A stretch of DNA of 64,000 nucleotides from Halopseudomonas sabulinigri (GTDB taxonomy: Bacteria > Pseudomonadota > Gammaproteobacteria > Pseudomonadales > Pseudomonadaceae): NCBI GenBank assembly GCA_011053055.1, contig DRHT01000032.1, positions 1 through 64,000 of the forward strand, read 5' to 3'. The notes beneath the pieces were generated by a model. That model was not told the DNA's origin, ran no database searches, and saw only the letters and a program-made list of their open reading frames with translations. The position numbers and the translations under genes were made by a program. This document shows positions 35,473-44,314 of this stretch, in pieces (position 1 is the first letter of the stretch; each line of letters opens with the position of its first letter).

Positions 35473-36651
35473 ATGCTCTCGCAACACAGCAAAGACATCA
35501 TTGCCGCCACTCTGCCTGCGGTCAAAATCCACGCTACAGATATCACCGGCGTCTTCTACCCGTTGATGTTTGAGCGCTATCCGCAAGTTAAGGCCTACTT
35601 CAATCAGGCGCATCAGCAACAGGGTACGCAGCGTCAGGCGTTAGCGAATGCCGTCGTTGCTTACGCCAGCAACCTTGATCGTCTGGAAGTGCTCGGCGAC
35701 GCGGTCTCTTTGATTGTCCAAAAACACGTGTCGCTGGGCATTCAGCCGGAACATTATCCGATTGTCGGCGAGTGTCTGCTGGCGGCCATCCGGGAGGTGC
35801 TCGGTGAGGCGGCGAGCGACGAGGTGCTGGCCGCTTGGGGCGAGGCTTACGGTCAGCTGGCCGATCTGTTGATTGGCGCTGAAGAGCAAAACTACCAGTT
35901 GAACGCGCAGATGCCCGGTGGATGGCGCGGCGAGCGTAGTTTTACCCTGCAGCGCAAGGTACGTGAGAGCGAGGTGATTACGTCTTTTTATCTGGTGCCC
36001 AGTGACGGCGGCGCGCTACCCGAGTTCAAACCGGGGCAGTATGTTTGCTTGATTCTGCAGATCGATGGGCAGACCGTACGCCGCAACTATTCACTGTCGG
36101 ATTGCCCCGGCCAGCAGCACCTGCGCATCAGCGTCAAGCGTGAAACCGGCGGTGTGGTTTCACCTCATCTGCACGATCAGCTGAATGAAGGCGATGAGCT
36201 GTTGTTGACCGCGCCAAGCGGCGACTTTGTGCTGAACGACAACACGCGTCCGCTGGTGCTGTTGAGTGGCGGAGTGGGCATTACGCCAACCCTGAGCATG
36301 CTCAAACCGGCATTGGACAGCGGCCGTGAAGTGCACTTTCTGCATGCCGCGCTGAACAGCGAACACCACGCATTCCGTGCTCAAGTTCAGGCGCTTGAGC
36401 AGCAGTACAGCAACCTCAATGTGAGTTATGCCTACAGCAGTCCGCTGCCGCAAGACAGCGACCAGCCACATGGCTTTTTCGATGCTGCCCGGCTGGACGA
36501 GCTGCTGCCAGCCGTGCGTGATGTGGATGTGTATTTTCTTGGCCCCAAGCCATTTATGCGTAACTGCTATCAAGTGCTGCCTACCCTGGGAGTGCCTGCG
36601 GCCAACCTGCGCTACGAGTTCTTTGGACCTTTGGAGGAGTTGTCTGCCTGA
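35473..36651 (+). CDS. hmp: Flavohemoglobin (nitric oxide dioxygenase) Hmp
   Basis: Converts nitric oxide to nitrate using O2 and NAD(P)H. The 392-aa protein has a globin domain (about 1-140; FYPLMFERYPQVKAYFNQ, proximal His in VQKHVSLGI), then an FAD domain with RRNYSLSD and GGVVSPHLHD, and an NAD domain with LLSGGVGITPTLSML and YFLGPKPFMR. An AGGA site precedes the ATG. Controlled by NorR through the boxes and sigma-54 promoter upstream. Confidence 0.96.
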   Translation: MLSQHSKDIIAATLPAVKIHATDITGVFYPLMFERYPQVKAYFNQAHQQQGTQRQALANAVVAYASNLDRLEVLGDAVSLIVQKHVSLGIQPEHYPIVGECLLAAIREVLGEAASDEVLAAWGEAYGQLADLLIGAEEQNYQLNAQMPGGWRGERSFTLQRKVRESEVITSFYLVPSDGGALPEFKPGQYVCLILQIDGQTVRRNYSLSDCPGQQHLRISVKRETGGVVSPHLHDQLNEGDELLLTAPSGDFVLNDNTRPLVLLSGGVGITPTLSMLKPALDSGREVHFLHAALNSEHHAFRAQVQALEQQYSNLNVSYAYSSPLPQDSDQPHGFFDAARLDELLPAVRDVDVYFLGPKPFMRNCYQVLPTLGVPAANLRYEFFGPLEELSA

Positions 36652-36788
36652 TTTGGTTAGAAAATATTGATTTAAACATCAATTATTATTGATTGGTTGT
36701 TATTCAATTCTATAGGCACACTTAGCGGTGCTGGCTGAAAGAGTTTGCTTGGTCAGCGCCGCCCCTTGTTTTCACTGACTTCCGCCCT
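36652..36788. other. A+T-rich gap between hmp and the HPP-CBS gene
   Basis: Contains the dyad TTGAT-TTAAAC-ATCAA at 36667-36682. It resembles an FNR/Anr box but the spacer is 6 rather than 4 bases. No NorR box was found here. The stretch presumably holds a promoter for the downstream gene. Confidence 0.4.
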
Positions 36789-37925
36789 ATGAATCTGATT
36801 CCTGCCGTTATTGCCAGTCGTGTTGCTGGCCGTTCTTCCCTTGCTACCCAACCTCGCCCGCGCGAATGGCTGCGCGCCGCCATCGGTGCCACCCTGGGTA
36901 TCCTGTTTAGTGTCTGGCTGTGTCAGCTGCTTTTTGGTCTGCCTGTCGCTTTGCTTTTGATTGGCCCGCTGGGCGCCTCTGCCATTTTATTGTTCGCTGT
37001 GCCCTCGGGTGCCCTGGCGCAGCCTTGGTCGATTCTGGGCAGCTATTTTTTGGCGTCGGTAGTCGCTACTGCGGTTGCCCATTATGGCGGCCATACACTG
37101 GGCATGGCGGCGCTGGCGACGGGCGTCACACTCGTGTGCATGTTTGTGCTGCGCTGCGTGCACCCACCGGGCGGCGCGGTCGCGCTCGGTGTGGTCCTCG
37201 CCGGGCCAGCGTTGCAGGCGCTGGGTGAGATGGCGATCTTGCCGGTCATGCTGAATGCTGTTGCTTTGCTGGCCAGCGCGTTGCTTTATAACAATCTGAC
37301 CGGCGTGCGATATCCCAAGCGCCCGGCGCCAGCGATTGATCTGCACCACACCAATGATCGCTCGCCAGAGTTGCGAGTGGGTATTACCGATGCGGATATG
37401 GACGCAGCATTGGATGAGTTTGGCGAGTTTGTGGATATCACCCGCGAGGATCTGGCACTGATTATCCGCAAAACTGAGGGGTCGGCGCTGCGCCGCAGTA
37501 TGGGCGAGATTCGCGCTGGCGATATCATGTCCCGCGATCTGCGCTGGGCAACGCCTGAGACTAGTGTGCGCGAGGCTTTGCAGTTGTTGCAGCATCACCG
37601 CTTACGCGTGCTGCCGGTGCTGGATGCTGAGCTGAAACTGGTGGGTATTGTCAGCCTGGTGGATCTGTCTGACTTCGCGGGCCGCGCGGGTGGCCGTCGC
37701 TTGTTGCGTCGTGGCGGCGGTCAGAAAACGCCGCTCAGCGAGGTTATGAGTTCACCCGTGGTGGCGGTCGATCGTCATTGCCACATTGTTGATCTGGTGC
37801 CCATGCTGTCGAGCCAAGGGCTGCATTGCCTGCCGGTACTTGAGCAGGGACAGCTGGTCGGTCTGATTACGCAAACCGATCTGATTGCTGCGCTGCATCG
37901 GGATCTGCTGATGCATCTGAATTAG
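36789..37925 (+). CDS. HPP-family membrane protein with C-terminal CBS pair
   Basis: A 378-aa protein. The N-terminal ~170 residues hold about five hydrophobic helices with LIGPLGASAILLFAVPSGALAQPW and CVHPPGGAVAL, the HPP motif. The C-terminal half has two CBS modules, beginning IMSRDLRWATPETSVREAL and VMSSPVVAVDRHCHIVDLV. Some HPP proteins act as nitrite transporters, so a role beside the NO-detoxifying hmp is attractive but unproven. CBS domains suggest nucleotide control. Confidence 0.9.
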   Translation: MNLIPAVIASRVAGRSSLATQPRPREWLRAAIGATLGILFSVWLCQLLFGLPVALLLIGPLGASAILLFAVPSGALAQPWSILGSYFLASVVATAVAHYGGHTLGMAALATGVTLVCMFVLRCVHPPGGAVALGVVLAGPALQALGEMAILPVMLNAVALLASALLYNNLTGVRYPKRPAPAIDLHHTNDRSPELRVGITDADMDAALDEFGEFVDITREDLALIIRKTEGSALRRSMGEIRAGDIMSRDLRWATPETSVREALQLLQHHRLRVLPVLDAELKLVGIVSLVDLSDFAGRAGGRRLLRRGGGQKTPLSEVMSSPVVAVDRHCHIVDLVPMLSSQGLHCLPVLEQGQLVGLITQTDLIAALHRDLLMHLN

Positions 37926-37936
37926 CCGGATGGCGG

Positions 37937-38800
37937 CTACAGCGCAGGATTCCAGCGCTGTGACCAATCGGTGCTATCTCTTGCCGCTTCACGCAGCAAG
38001 CCAATGGCCTGTTGCAGTACCGGGGTGTCGCGCTCGCGGGAGTAAACCAGATAAGTAGGGAAGCTGAATTCCGGCGCCATTGGCACCCGTTGCAATACAC
38101 CGCTGTCGAGATAGCTTTGTACTACCCGCGTGCGAAAGTAGCCCGATCCGCCACATTCCAGCAGGTATTGCAGCGCCAGGGGGCCGAGATTGAAGCTGAG
38201 TTCTGCCTTGGCTTTGTCGGGCAGCGCAGCGTCATGTTGGCGCCGGAAGCCTTCGCCCCAGTCGATATAGATATAGGGTTCCGGGTTTTGCGGCAGGTAA
38301 ACCTGAATCAGCTTTTCTTCCAATAACTCTTCTACCTGCAAGCCGGGCCAGTAAGCCGGTTGAAATACCAGTGCGGCGTCTAGCGTGCCTTGTTCGAGCT
38401 TGCGTAGCAGGATCGCGCCATCACCCACTTCGGTACGAATTGCGTGGCTGCTTATTTGGCTACGCAGTTTGCGTACCCAATGCAGAATAAGCGGGTTGTA
38501 CAGGCTGGTTTCACCGCCCACGTGTAGTACGTTATCGAAGCCCTTGAGCAGCGGTAGATCGCGTTGTGCCGCCTCCCATAGCTGCACCATCTGATTGGCA
38601 TAGGCAACAAAGGCTTCGCCGTCGGCGGTTAGTTTGGCGCCAGCACGGTTGCGCACGAACAGGGTGCAGTTGAGCTGGCTTTCCAGGCTCTGCACCCGCG
38701 CTGTGATTGCTGCCTGGGTCACGTGCAATTGCTCGGACGCGGCAATCAAACTGCCGCTGCGCACTATTTCCAGAAAGGTTCGTGCCAGGCTTATATCCAT
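37937..38800 (-). CDS. LysR-family transcriptional regulator
   Basis: A 287-aa LysR-type regulator. The N-terminal helix-turn-helix is FLEIVRSGSLIAASEQLHVTQAAITARVQSLE; the rest is the substrate-binding domain. The start is 6 bp downstream of the CMD-family gene on the same strand, so it may be cotranscribed with it. It is convergent with the HPP-CBS gene. Target and inducer unknown. Confidence 0.9.
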   Translation of the reverse strand: MDISLARTFLEIVRSGSLIAASEQLHVTQAAITARVQSLESQLNCTLFVRNRAGAKLTADGEAFVAYANQMVQLWEAAQRDLPLLKGFDNVLHVGGETSLYNPLILHWVRKLRSQISSHAIRTEVGDGAILLRKLEQGTLDAALVFQPAYWPGLQVEELLEEKLIQVYLPQNPEPYIYIDWGEGFRRQHDAALPDKAKAELSFNLGPLALQYLLECGGSGYFRTRVVQSYLDSGVLQRVPMAPEFSFPTYLVYSRERDTPVLQQAIGLLREAARDSTDWSQRWNPAL

Positions 38801-38806
38801 TGCAGG

Positions 38807-39184
38807 TCAGGCGCTCTGGTAGCTGTCGATCACTTCCTGCGCAGCGCGGAAGGCATCGATGGCCGCCGGTACGCCAGCGTAAACAGCGCAATGCAATAGC
38901 GCCTCGCGGATTTCTTCAACCGTGCAGCCGTTATTCAGCGCGCCGCGTACATGGCCTTTGAGTTCCTGTGGGCACTTGAGCGCGGTTAGCGCGGCCAGGG
39001 TGATCAGGCTGCGCGTTTTGCGATCCAGCCCTTCGCGGTTCCAGACACCGCCCCAGGCGTGTTCGTTGACGAATTCCTGTAACGGCTGGCTGAATTCGGT
39101 GGCGTTGTTCAGCGCACGATCAACAAACACATCGCCCATGACTTCGCGGCGAACCTGTACGCCTTCCAGTTTGCTGTTGCTCAT
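38807..39184 (-). CDS. Carboxymuconolactone decarboxylase family protein (PcaC-like)
   Basis: A 125-aa protein of the PcaC-like CMD family. DRKTRSLITLAALTALKCPQELKGHVRGALNNGCT and EEIREALLHCAVYAGVPAAIDAF cover the family core; the cysteine in ALHCAVYAG replaces a CxxC pair, so peroxidase activity is not implied. ATG 39184 after AGGAGAG is preferred over the track start at 39286. No other protocatechuate genes are nearby, so true 4-carboxymuconolactone decarboxylase activity is uncertain. Confidence 0.85.
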   Translation of the reverse strand: MSNSKLEGVQVRREVMGDVFVDRALNNATEFSQPLQEFVNEHAWGGVWNREGLDRKTRSLITLAALTALKCPQELKGHVRGALNNGCTVEEIREALLHCAVYAGVPAAIDAFRAAQEVIDSYQSA

Positions 39185-39215
39185 GACGTTCTCTCCTATG
39201 TGTCGTTTATGCGGG

Positions 39216-39896
39216 TTATTTGCGTTGTGCGATCCAGATCGTGTGGCGGGTCCCGGTATTGCCATGTGCGTAGACCTGCTCTTCACGTGCTTTGAAACCC
39301 GCTTTGCTCAGGCGTTGGGAAAAGGCCCGATCCGCACTGGCTGACCAGACGGCCAGCGTGCCCTTGGGTCGCAGCGCGCGGGCGCAAGCCTCCAGCCCGC
39401 CGGGCGAATACAGCCAGCTGTTGGACTTCTGGGTTAGCCCTTCTGGCCCGTTATCCACATCCAGCATGATGGCGTCAAAACCGGCTGCTTCGGCCTTGAG
39501 CAGTTCGGCCACGTCCTGATTGACCACGTGGGTACGCGCATCGCTCAGCGGGTAACCCGATTTGGCTCCTAGTGCGCCCTTGTTCCACTCGATCACACCT
39601 GGCACCAGTTCGGCGACAATAGCCTCGGCGTCAGCGCCAAGATGCTGCAGCGCAGAGGCCAGGGTAAAGCCCATACCCAAGCCGCCAATCAAAACCCGAG
39701 CACCGGGCTTGCTGGTCAGGCTGCGACAGGGAATGGCCGCCAGGGCATCCTCTGATCCGTGGGTGCGGGTATTCATCAACTGCCCGCCCTTGCCGCCTTG
39801 AATCTTGATGACAAAGTCATCGCCATATTCAAACAAGCAGAGTGCATCTGCGGTACCAGGAATAGGTGCGGTATCAAGCAGGATGAAGCGTTTCAT
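39216..39896 (-). CDS. Spermidine synthase-like methyltransferase-fold protein
   Basis: A 226-aa protein with a Rossmann methyltransferase fold of the spermidine/spermine synthase group. RVLIGGLGMGFTLASALQHLG is the nucleotide-binding loop, AIVAELVPGVIEW the acidic strand, and DAIMLDVDNGPEG the active-site strand. It lacks the N-terminal beta domain of full SpeE, so aminopropyl transfer is doubtful. Same strand and 31 bp upstream of the CMD gene. Confidence 0.83.
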   Translation of the reverse strand: MKRFILLDTAPIPGTADALCLFEYGDDFVIKIQGGKGGQLMNTRTHGSEDALAAIPCRSLTSKPGARVLIGGLGMGFTLASALQHLGADAEAIVAELVPGVIEWNKGALGAKSGYPLSDARTHVVNQDVAELLKAEAAGFDAIMLDVDNGPEGLTQKSNSWLYSPGGLEACARALRPKGTLAVWSASADRAFSQRLSKAGFKAREEQVYAHGNTGTRHTIWIAQRK

Positions 39897-39973
39897 GGCG
39901 AGTCCAGACAGCTGATAAAGGCTGAATTCTAACAGTCGAGCCGCCGCCAGTGTGCCTGTTCTCTGCGATCAGA

Positions 39974-39985
39974 TAGACTGGTCTG
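39974..39985. promoter_or_regulatory. Candidate TetR operator TAGACTGGTCTG
   Basis: Near-palindrome in the divergent gap between the methyltransferase gene and tetR at 40021, 35 bp upstream of the latter. It repeats the core of the stronger site at 40674-40691. Confidence 0.6.
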
Positions 39986-40020
39986 TATAAATATCGGCCA
40001 CTTTTCCAGCAGGTAACGTC

Positions 40021-40593
40021 ATGGCAGCAGCCGCCAAGCACCGCAATAGCATTATCACGTCGGCCATACGTCTGTTCCGCCAGCGCGGTTATGCAGCCAC
40101 TGGCCTGAACGATATTCTCAAAGACAGTGGCGCACCTAAAGGCTCGCTCTATCACTACTTCCCTGGCGGAAAAGAGCAGCTGGGCGAAGAAGCCGTCACG
40201 GTTGCTGGTGCGGTGGTTGCCAAGACGCTGGATGAGCTGCGCGCCGAGAAAACCAGCGCTGCAGATATGCTCCGCGGCTATGGCCGGCTACTCGCAGGCT
40301 GGATGGCGCAGGCGGAGTACCGTGAAGGTTGTCCTATCGCCACGACGTTGCTGGAAACCACGCCGCAATCCCAGTCGCTGGCCAAAGCAGGGCAACTGGC
40401 ATTTGCTAACTGGCGTCAGCCGTTTATTGAGCAGCTGCAGGCAGACGGTGTGCCGGCCGAGCGTGCGCAACGGCTAGCGCAGCTGATACTGATCACGGTG
40501 GAAGGCGCGATGCTGATGGCGCGCGTGGAGGCCAGTAGCCAACCCATAGTTCAGGCCTGCGACGACCTAGCGGATTTGCTTGAAAATAGTTGA
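40021..40593 (+). CDS. TetR-family regulator (LmrA/YxaF-like)
   Basis: A 190-aa repressor with recognition region GAPKGSLYHYFPGGKEQL and the ligand-domain segment REGCPIATTLLE. It is the same type as the TetR at 14640, with a nearly identical DNA-reading helix. TAGAC/GTCTA palindromes lie before this gene and before the thioesterase gene downstream, so it probably controls itself and the thioesterase pair. Inducer unknown. Confidence 0.9.
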   Translation: MAAAAKHRNSIITSAIRLFRQRGYAATGLNDILKDSGAPKGSLYHYFPGGKEQLGEEAVTVAGAVVAKTLDELRAEKTSAADMLRGYGRLLAGWMAQAEYREGCPIATTLLETTPQSQSLAKAGQLAFANWRQPFIEQLQADGVPAERAQRLAQLILITVEGAMLMARVEASSQPIVQACDDLADLLENS

Positions 40594-40673
40594 GTCTGCC
40601 GCTCGCTCGCGCTTCATCCCTCACAGCCCTATTGGCGTTTTACTTAACAGCGGTTTGACTTGGTTCACATATT

Positions 40674-40691
40674 ATATAGACTGGTCTATAT
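40674..40691. promoter_or_regulatory. Candidate TetR operator ATATAGACTGGTCTATAT
   Basis: An 18-bp palindrome, perfect but for the central two bases, 22 bp upstream of the thioesterase start at 40714. It shares AGACTGGTCT with the site before tetR at 40021. Confidence 0.75.
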
Positions 40692-40713
40692 CAAAAATAA
40701 ACCAGAGATCGCT

Positions 40714-41130
40714 ATGAGCGAAACCGATATTCCCGAAGGATTCCAACTACACGACCGCCGCAGTGGTTTGACTGAACCTTGGCAGCCGATCTATCAACGC
40801 GCGCATGCCGATGGTTTGAGCTTGGGGTTGCGCGCTGGCACAGCCCACGTGAACAGCCGTCACTTTGTGCATGGTGGTTTGATTTCTGCCTTGGCGGATA
40901 ACGCTATGGGGCTGAGTTGCGCCGGTCAGCTGGAGAATATCGGCGGCTTGGTGACGGTCAGCATGACGCTCGACTATCTGGATGTTGCGCGCCAGGGCCA
41001 ATGGCTGGAGGTGCGTGCCAAGGTATTGAAGGCCGGTAAATCCTTGTGCTTCGCGTCAACCGAGATCTATGCCGATGACACCTTGTGTGCGGTCGCTCGG
41101 GGTGTGTTCAAGGTCGTTCAGCCTCGTTAA
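40714..41130 (+). CDS. PaaI-family thioesterase
   Basis: A 138-aa hotdog-fold protein. NSRHFVHGGLISALADNAMG has the HGG signature and active-site acid, and GGLVTVSMTLDYLDVA forms the central strands. ATG 40714 follows the TetR palindrome; the track start 18 codons earlier would lie within the operator. It is followed 41 bp later by a second thioesterase gene. Acyl-CoA hydrolysis is likely, substrate unknown. Confidence 0.87.
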   Translation: MSETDIPEGFQLHDRRSGLTEPWQPIYQRAHADGLSLGLRAGTAHVNSRHFVHGGLISALADNAMGLSCAGQLENIGGLVTVSMTLDYLDVARQGQWLEVRAKVLKAGKSLCFASTEIYADDTLCAVARGVFKVVQPR

Positions 41131-41171
41131 CTCAGGCGCGAGTCGCCTTTCTCAATAGTGGAGTGGTCACC

Positions 41172-41588
41172 ATGCAATCGGATAATAATGTGCTTGAGAA
41201 GCTCAGTGCAGTATCAAAGCTGGCGGCATTCAATCAGTGGTTGGGCTTAGAGGTGGTCAGCGCTGAGCCGGGCGCAGTAGAGCTGCATTTGCCCTGGCGA
41301 AGCGATTTTGGCCAATACAGTGGTTTCCTGCACGCGGGTATCATCGGGGCGTTGATCGATACGGCCTGCGGGTTTGCAGCGGGTACGCAAACAGAGCGGT
41401 TGTTGGCGTCGCAATACGCAGTGCGCTGTTTGCGACCTGCAGTTGCCGAGACCTTTGTCGTGCGCGGTTGGGTAGTAAAGCCAGGACGTCAGCAAATATT
41501 TGCGGCGGCGGAAATCTACGCGCTGGGCGATGAGCAGCGCAAATTGTTCGCCGTTGGCGATGCCATTCTTGTTCCTGTCGCGGCCTGA
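41172..41588 (+). CDS. PaaI-family thioesterase
   Basis: A second 138-aa hotdog protein. YSGFLHAGIIGALIDTACGFAA is the core, with HAG in place of HGG, and the acidic residue is kept. ASQYAVRCLRPAVAETFVV follows. ATG 41172 gives a normal-length product; the track start lies inside the preceding gene. Probably cotranscribed with it and ended by the terminator at 41609. Confidence 0.86.
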   Translation: MQSDNNVLEKLSAVSKLAAFNQWLGLEVVSAEPGAVELHLPWRSDFGQYSGFLHAGIIGALIDTACGFAAGTQTERLLASQYAVRCLRPAVAETFVVRGWVVKPGRQQIFAAAEIYALGDEQRKLFAVGDAILVPVAA

Positions 41589-41608
41589 ATCTTGGAGCAA
41601 TGCGTGCT

Positions 41609-41647
41609 AAAAAAGCCCCGCCAGCAAGTTGCCGGGCGGGGCTTTTT
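41609..41647. terminator. Bidirectional Rho-independent terminator
   Basis: A6-GCCCCGCC-loop-GGCGGGGC-T5: an eight-base G+C stem with flanking A and T runs, between the plus-strand thioesterase and the convergent minus-strand SDR gene. Confidence 0.9.
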
Positions 41648-41665
41648 AGGAGGTGCTGAAACGCC

Positions 41666-42409
41666 TTAGAAATCTTGCACGGTGGGGCGTAGCACTATCT
41701 CGTTGATATCCACATCCGCGGGCTGCTCGATGGCGTAAGCAATGGCGCGTGCGACTGAGTCCGATGAGATGGCCTGTTGATAAAAGTCCTTCACGTTGTT
41801 GGCGCTTTGTTCATGCGAACTGCCAAACTTAAGTTCGGAGTCCACTGCGCCAGGCAGGATAGTGGTAGCACGAATCGCGCCGCCGACTTCGTGGCGCAGA
41901 CCTTCGGTAATAGCGCTAACCGCGTACTTGGTGCCGCTATAAACCGTGCCGCCGGGGCTAAAGACTTTGATACCGGCAACCGATGAGATGTTAATAAAGT
42001 GACCGCTGTTCTGCTGCTGGAAAACAGGCAGCGCGGCTGCGATACCGTAGAGCACGCCCTTGATGTTGATGTCGATCATACGGTCCCACTCATCCACCTT
42101 GGTTTCGGATAGCGGAGCGATGGCCATCAGGCCAGCGTTGTTGATCAATACGTCGATGCGACCAAAGTGCTTAACAGCACCCTCGATCAAGGCTTGCACA
42201 TCTTGCTGTCGAGTCACGTCGGTTTCAAACGCGACGGCCTTGCCTCCGGCGGTGGTGAGCTCTTCTACCAGTTGATCCAGACGATCCTTGCGGCGAGCGG
42301 CTAACACCACGCTAGCACCGAGGGCAGAAAGATGACGTGCGGTGGCTTCACCGAGACCGCTGCTGGCGCCGGTAATAACGACGACCTTGTTGGCTATATT
42401 GTTTTGCAT
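41666..42409 (-). CDS. SDR-family oxidoreductase
   Basis: A 247-aa classical SDR with [32 protein letters not shown], Ser in [11 protein letters not shown] and catalytic [23 protein letters not shown] after strand two favours NADPH. ATG 42409 follows GGAG; the track adds 46 residues of non-family sequence. It is divergent from a LysR gene, its likely regulator. Confidence 0.91.
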   Translation of the reverse strand: MQNNIANKVVVITGASSGLGEATARHLSALGASVVLAARRKDRLDQLVEELTTAGGKAVAFETDVTRQQDVQALIEGAVKHFGRIDVLINNAGLMAIAPLSETKVDEWDRMIDINIKGVLYGIAAALPVFQQQNSGHFINISSVAGIKVFSPGGTVYSGTKYAVSAITEGLRHEVGGAIRATTILPGAVDSELKFGSSHEQSANNVKDFYQQAISSDSVARAIAYAIEQPADVDINEIVLRPTVQDF

Positions 42410-42513
42410 GAAAAACTCCAGAAATATGAGTGTCGGCACGGCTGGTTGCCTGACCTTGTTGGAGAGTATGGGAGCCAGCAGCTTGGCTTTGAATGAAATG
42501 CTTTGGATTGAAC

Positions 42514-42532
42514 TATTCCAAAAAATGGAATA
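42514..42532. promoter_or_regulatory. LysR-type operator TATTCCA-N5-TGGAATA
   Basis: A perfect 7-bp inverted repeat with a 5-bp A+T spacer, 9 bp before the LysR start and about 105 bp before the SDR start. It contains the T-N11-A geometry of LysR-type sites. Expected to mediate autorepression and control of the SDR gene. Confidence 0.68.
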
Positions 42533-42541
42533 AAAAGGCCC

Positions 42542-43453
42542 ATGCATAATCGAATTCAGTTACTCCGTATTTTCTGCAGTGCCGCCGAAGCTCCCAGCTT
42601 CCGGGAGGCGGCCAGCCGCCTGGGTACGTCTCCGCAAACCGTTACCCGCGCAGTGCAGGAGCTTGAAGAGCTGCTCGGCGAGCCCTTGTTTCATCGCAAC
42701 ACCCGGCAGATCCATATCACTGGTTTTGGTGAAAGCATGGCATTGCAAGCGCGTGAGGCGCTGGCGACCGTGGATGGTCTGTTCGCTCGTAATCGGCACG
42801 CGGCTGAGGCCGCAGACACTGTGGGCCGGGTCGGCATAGCCGCGCCACATGCGGTTGGGCGGCGGTTTTTGCTGACGCTTTTGTTGCCCTTGCTGAGGGA
42901 GCACCCGGGTCTGCAGCTGGATATTCGCTTGGATGATGAACCAACGGATGTTGTCGGTGCGCAGATAGATGTGGGAGTGCGCATCGGTGGTATGCAAGAC
43001 CGCAGTTACATTGCCCGCGCGGTGGCACCCATTGGTTTCATGGTGGTGGCCAGCCCTGCGCTGTTGGAGCAGGTCTCAATACCCGCTCGGCCTGAAGAGT
43101 TGTTGGCGCTACCCCTGTCGGTGGTGATCGACCGGCGCACTGGTAAGCCCTGGCCGTGGATGTTTCGCGATAGGGATAATCTGCTGGTTCCCCGCCCAGC
43201 CTTTAGTTGTGACGACGCTGAGGCGGAGCTGGATGCGGTGCTTGCTGGCCTTGCGATAGGCCAAATACCCACCTACCTGGCACTACCCTATGTGCAAGAT
43301 GGCCGACTGATACCGCTGTTGGAAGACTACTCGCCCGAGCCTGCGCAGCTCTATATTTATCGTCCGCAACGTGGCCCTATTTCAGCTCGCGTGCGTTTGG
43401 TTTATGAGCATCTGCGTCAGGCGTTTTCCGATCCTGGGATGTTCCCTCAATAA
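42542..43453 (+). CDS. LysR-family transcriptional regulator
   Basis: A 303-aa LysR-type protein. The helix-turn-helix is [28 protein letters not shown], followed by [15 protein letters not shown] and a substrate-binding domain with [17 protein letters not shown]. Divergent from the SDR gene at 41666. Inducer unknown. Confidence 0.91.
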   Translation: MHNRIQLLRIFCSAAEAPSFREAASRLGTSPQTVTRAVQELEELLGEPLFHRNTRQIHITGFGESMALQAREALATVDGLFARNRHAAEAADTVGRVGIAAPHAVGRRFLLTLLLPLLREHPGLQLDIRLDDEPTDVVGAQIDVGVRIGGMQDRSYIARAVAPIGFMVVASPALLEQVSIPARPEELLALPLSVVIDRRTGKPWPWMFRDRDNLLVPRPAFSCDDAEAELDAVLAGLAIGQIPTYLALPYVQDGRLIPLLEDYSPEPAQLYIYRPQRGPISARVRLVYEHLRQAFSDPGMFPQ

Positions 43454-43489
43454 ATTATTTTCGGGTACATTCTTGTACATAGCAGATAC

Positions 43490-43514
43490 AAAAACACCCG
43501 CCTGAGCGGGTGTT
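43490..43514 (-). terminator. Rho-independent terminator of the DUF1328 gene
   Basis: AACACCCGC-CTGA-GCGGGTGTT stem with a T-run in the minus direction (AAAAA at the plus-strand left edge). It lies 18 bp past the DUF1328 stop and 36 bp past the end of the LysR gene, so it may serve both. Confidence 0.82.
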
Positions 43515-43532
43515 AAGCGTTTGCGTCTAAGC

Positions 43533-43697
43533 CTAGAGCTTTGGACGACGCCCCATAATGAACGACACAATGAACAGCACGATAAAGACCAGGAACAGAA
43601 TCTTGGCGATACCTGTAGCTGTGCCAGCGATACCACCGAAGCCCAGTACTGCAGCGATGATGGCGATAATCAGAAATGTAATAGCCCAACTAATCAT
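43533..43697 (-). CDS. DUF1328 small membrane protein (YtjA-like)
   Basis: A 54-aa inner-membrane protein of the DUF1328 family. Two hydrophobic helices cover [20 protein letters not shown] and [21 protein letters not shown], ending in a basic tail GRRPKL. AAGGAGA precedes ATG 43697, clearly better than the track start seven codons upstream. Homologues are often stress-induced; function unknown. Confidence 0.9.
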   Translation of the reverse strand: MISWAITFLIIAIIAAVLGFGGIAGTATGIAKILFLVFIVLFIVSFIMGRRPKL

Positions 43698-43834
43698 GGT
43701 GTTTCTCCTTGGTGGCAAGCCCTGTGGCGTATCCTTTATAGGGTCGGACGCACCGGCTCTTACTCTGGTTTGCCGGGGCGGAGCCTAAGCCCCGACCACC
43801 AGCAATTCTGTTTTACCGCTTTAAGTTAATGCTG

Positions 43835-44269
43835 TTACTTCTGCGCTTTTTTCAGGTCACGCATGCGGTCATGGCAAGCGCGTACCTTTGGCATCTGGGT
43901 TGCGAGTTCGGCGCGTAGATCAGGTTCGTGGCCGTCCATCGCTTCTTCAAAGGCGTGCAGAATCCGGTCCTCGGCTTCTTCCAACTGTGCGATGTAGGTA
44001 GCGCCTTCATCGCTGGACAGAGCAGCCTTGGTGTCTGCGTAAACCTGACGTGCTTTGCCGGCAAGGGTGCCGCCAGTGGCAGGCTTGTCATGATTCGCCA
44101 CGACTTTGCTTTGCAATGCAGCGATAACTTCAGTTTTGGCTTGGGCCATGTCGGTAAACAGGGACTTCAGCTGTACATCTTTTACTTCGTCACGCGCGTG
44201 CTCATAAAAAACTTTACCGTCGCGGGTGATTTCAATTAGCTCGTTCAGTTCGGATGTTTTGTCGCTCAT
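43835..44269 (-). CDS. PA2169-family four-helix-bundle protein (DUF2383)
   Basis: A 144-aa helical protein beginning SDKTSELNELIEITRDGKVFYEHARDEV, the DUF2383/PA2169 pattern of ferritin-like four-helix bundles. A later helix has EEAEDRILHAFEEAM. Metal-binding residues cannot be confirmed by eye. It lies among other small stress and envelope genes, and is separated from the BON gene by a hairpin. Confidence 0.87.
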   Translation of the reverse strand: MSDKTSELNELIEITRDGKVFYEHARDEVKDVQLKSLFTDMAQAKTEVIAALQSKVVANHDKPATGGTLAGKARQVYADTKAALSSDEGATYIAQLEEAEDRILHAFEEAMDGHEPDLRAELATQMPKVRACHDRMRDLKKAQK

Positions 44270-44314
44270 GATCTATATCCTTCCTTTCAATTAGGTCAAT
44301 TGTAGAGAATAAAT

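Noticed and set aside
36667-36682. TTGAT-N6-ATCAA as an FNR/Anr box
   Set aside because: The FNR/Anr consensus has a 4-base spacer; here it is 6, so I list it only as a dyad.
38807-39184. True pcaC of the protocatechuate pathway
   Set aside because: Family match is good but no other pca genes are nearby and the neighbours are unrelated, so the gene symbol is not assigned.
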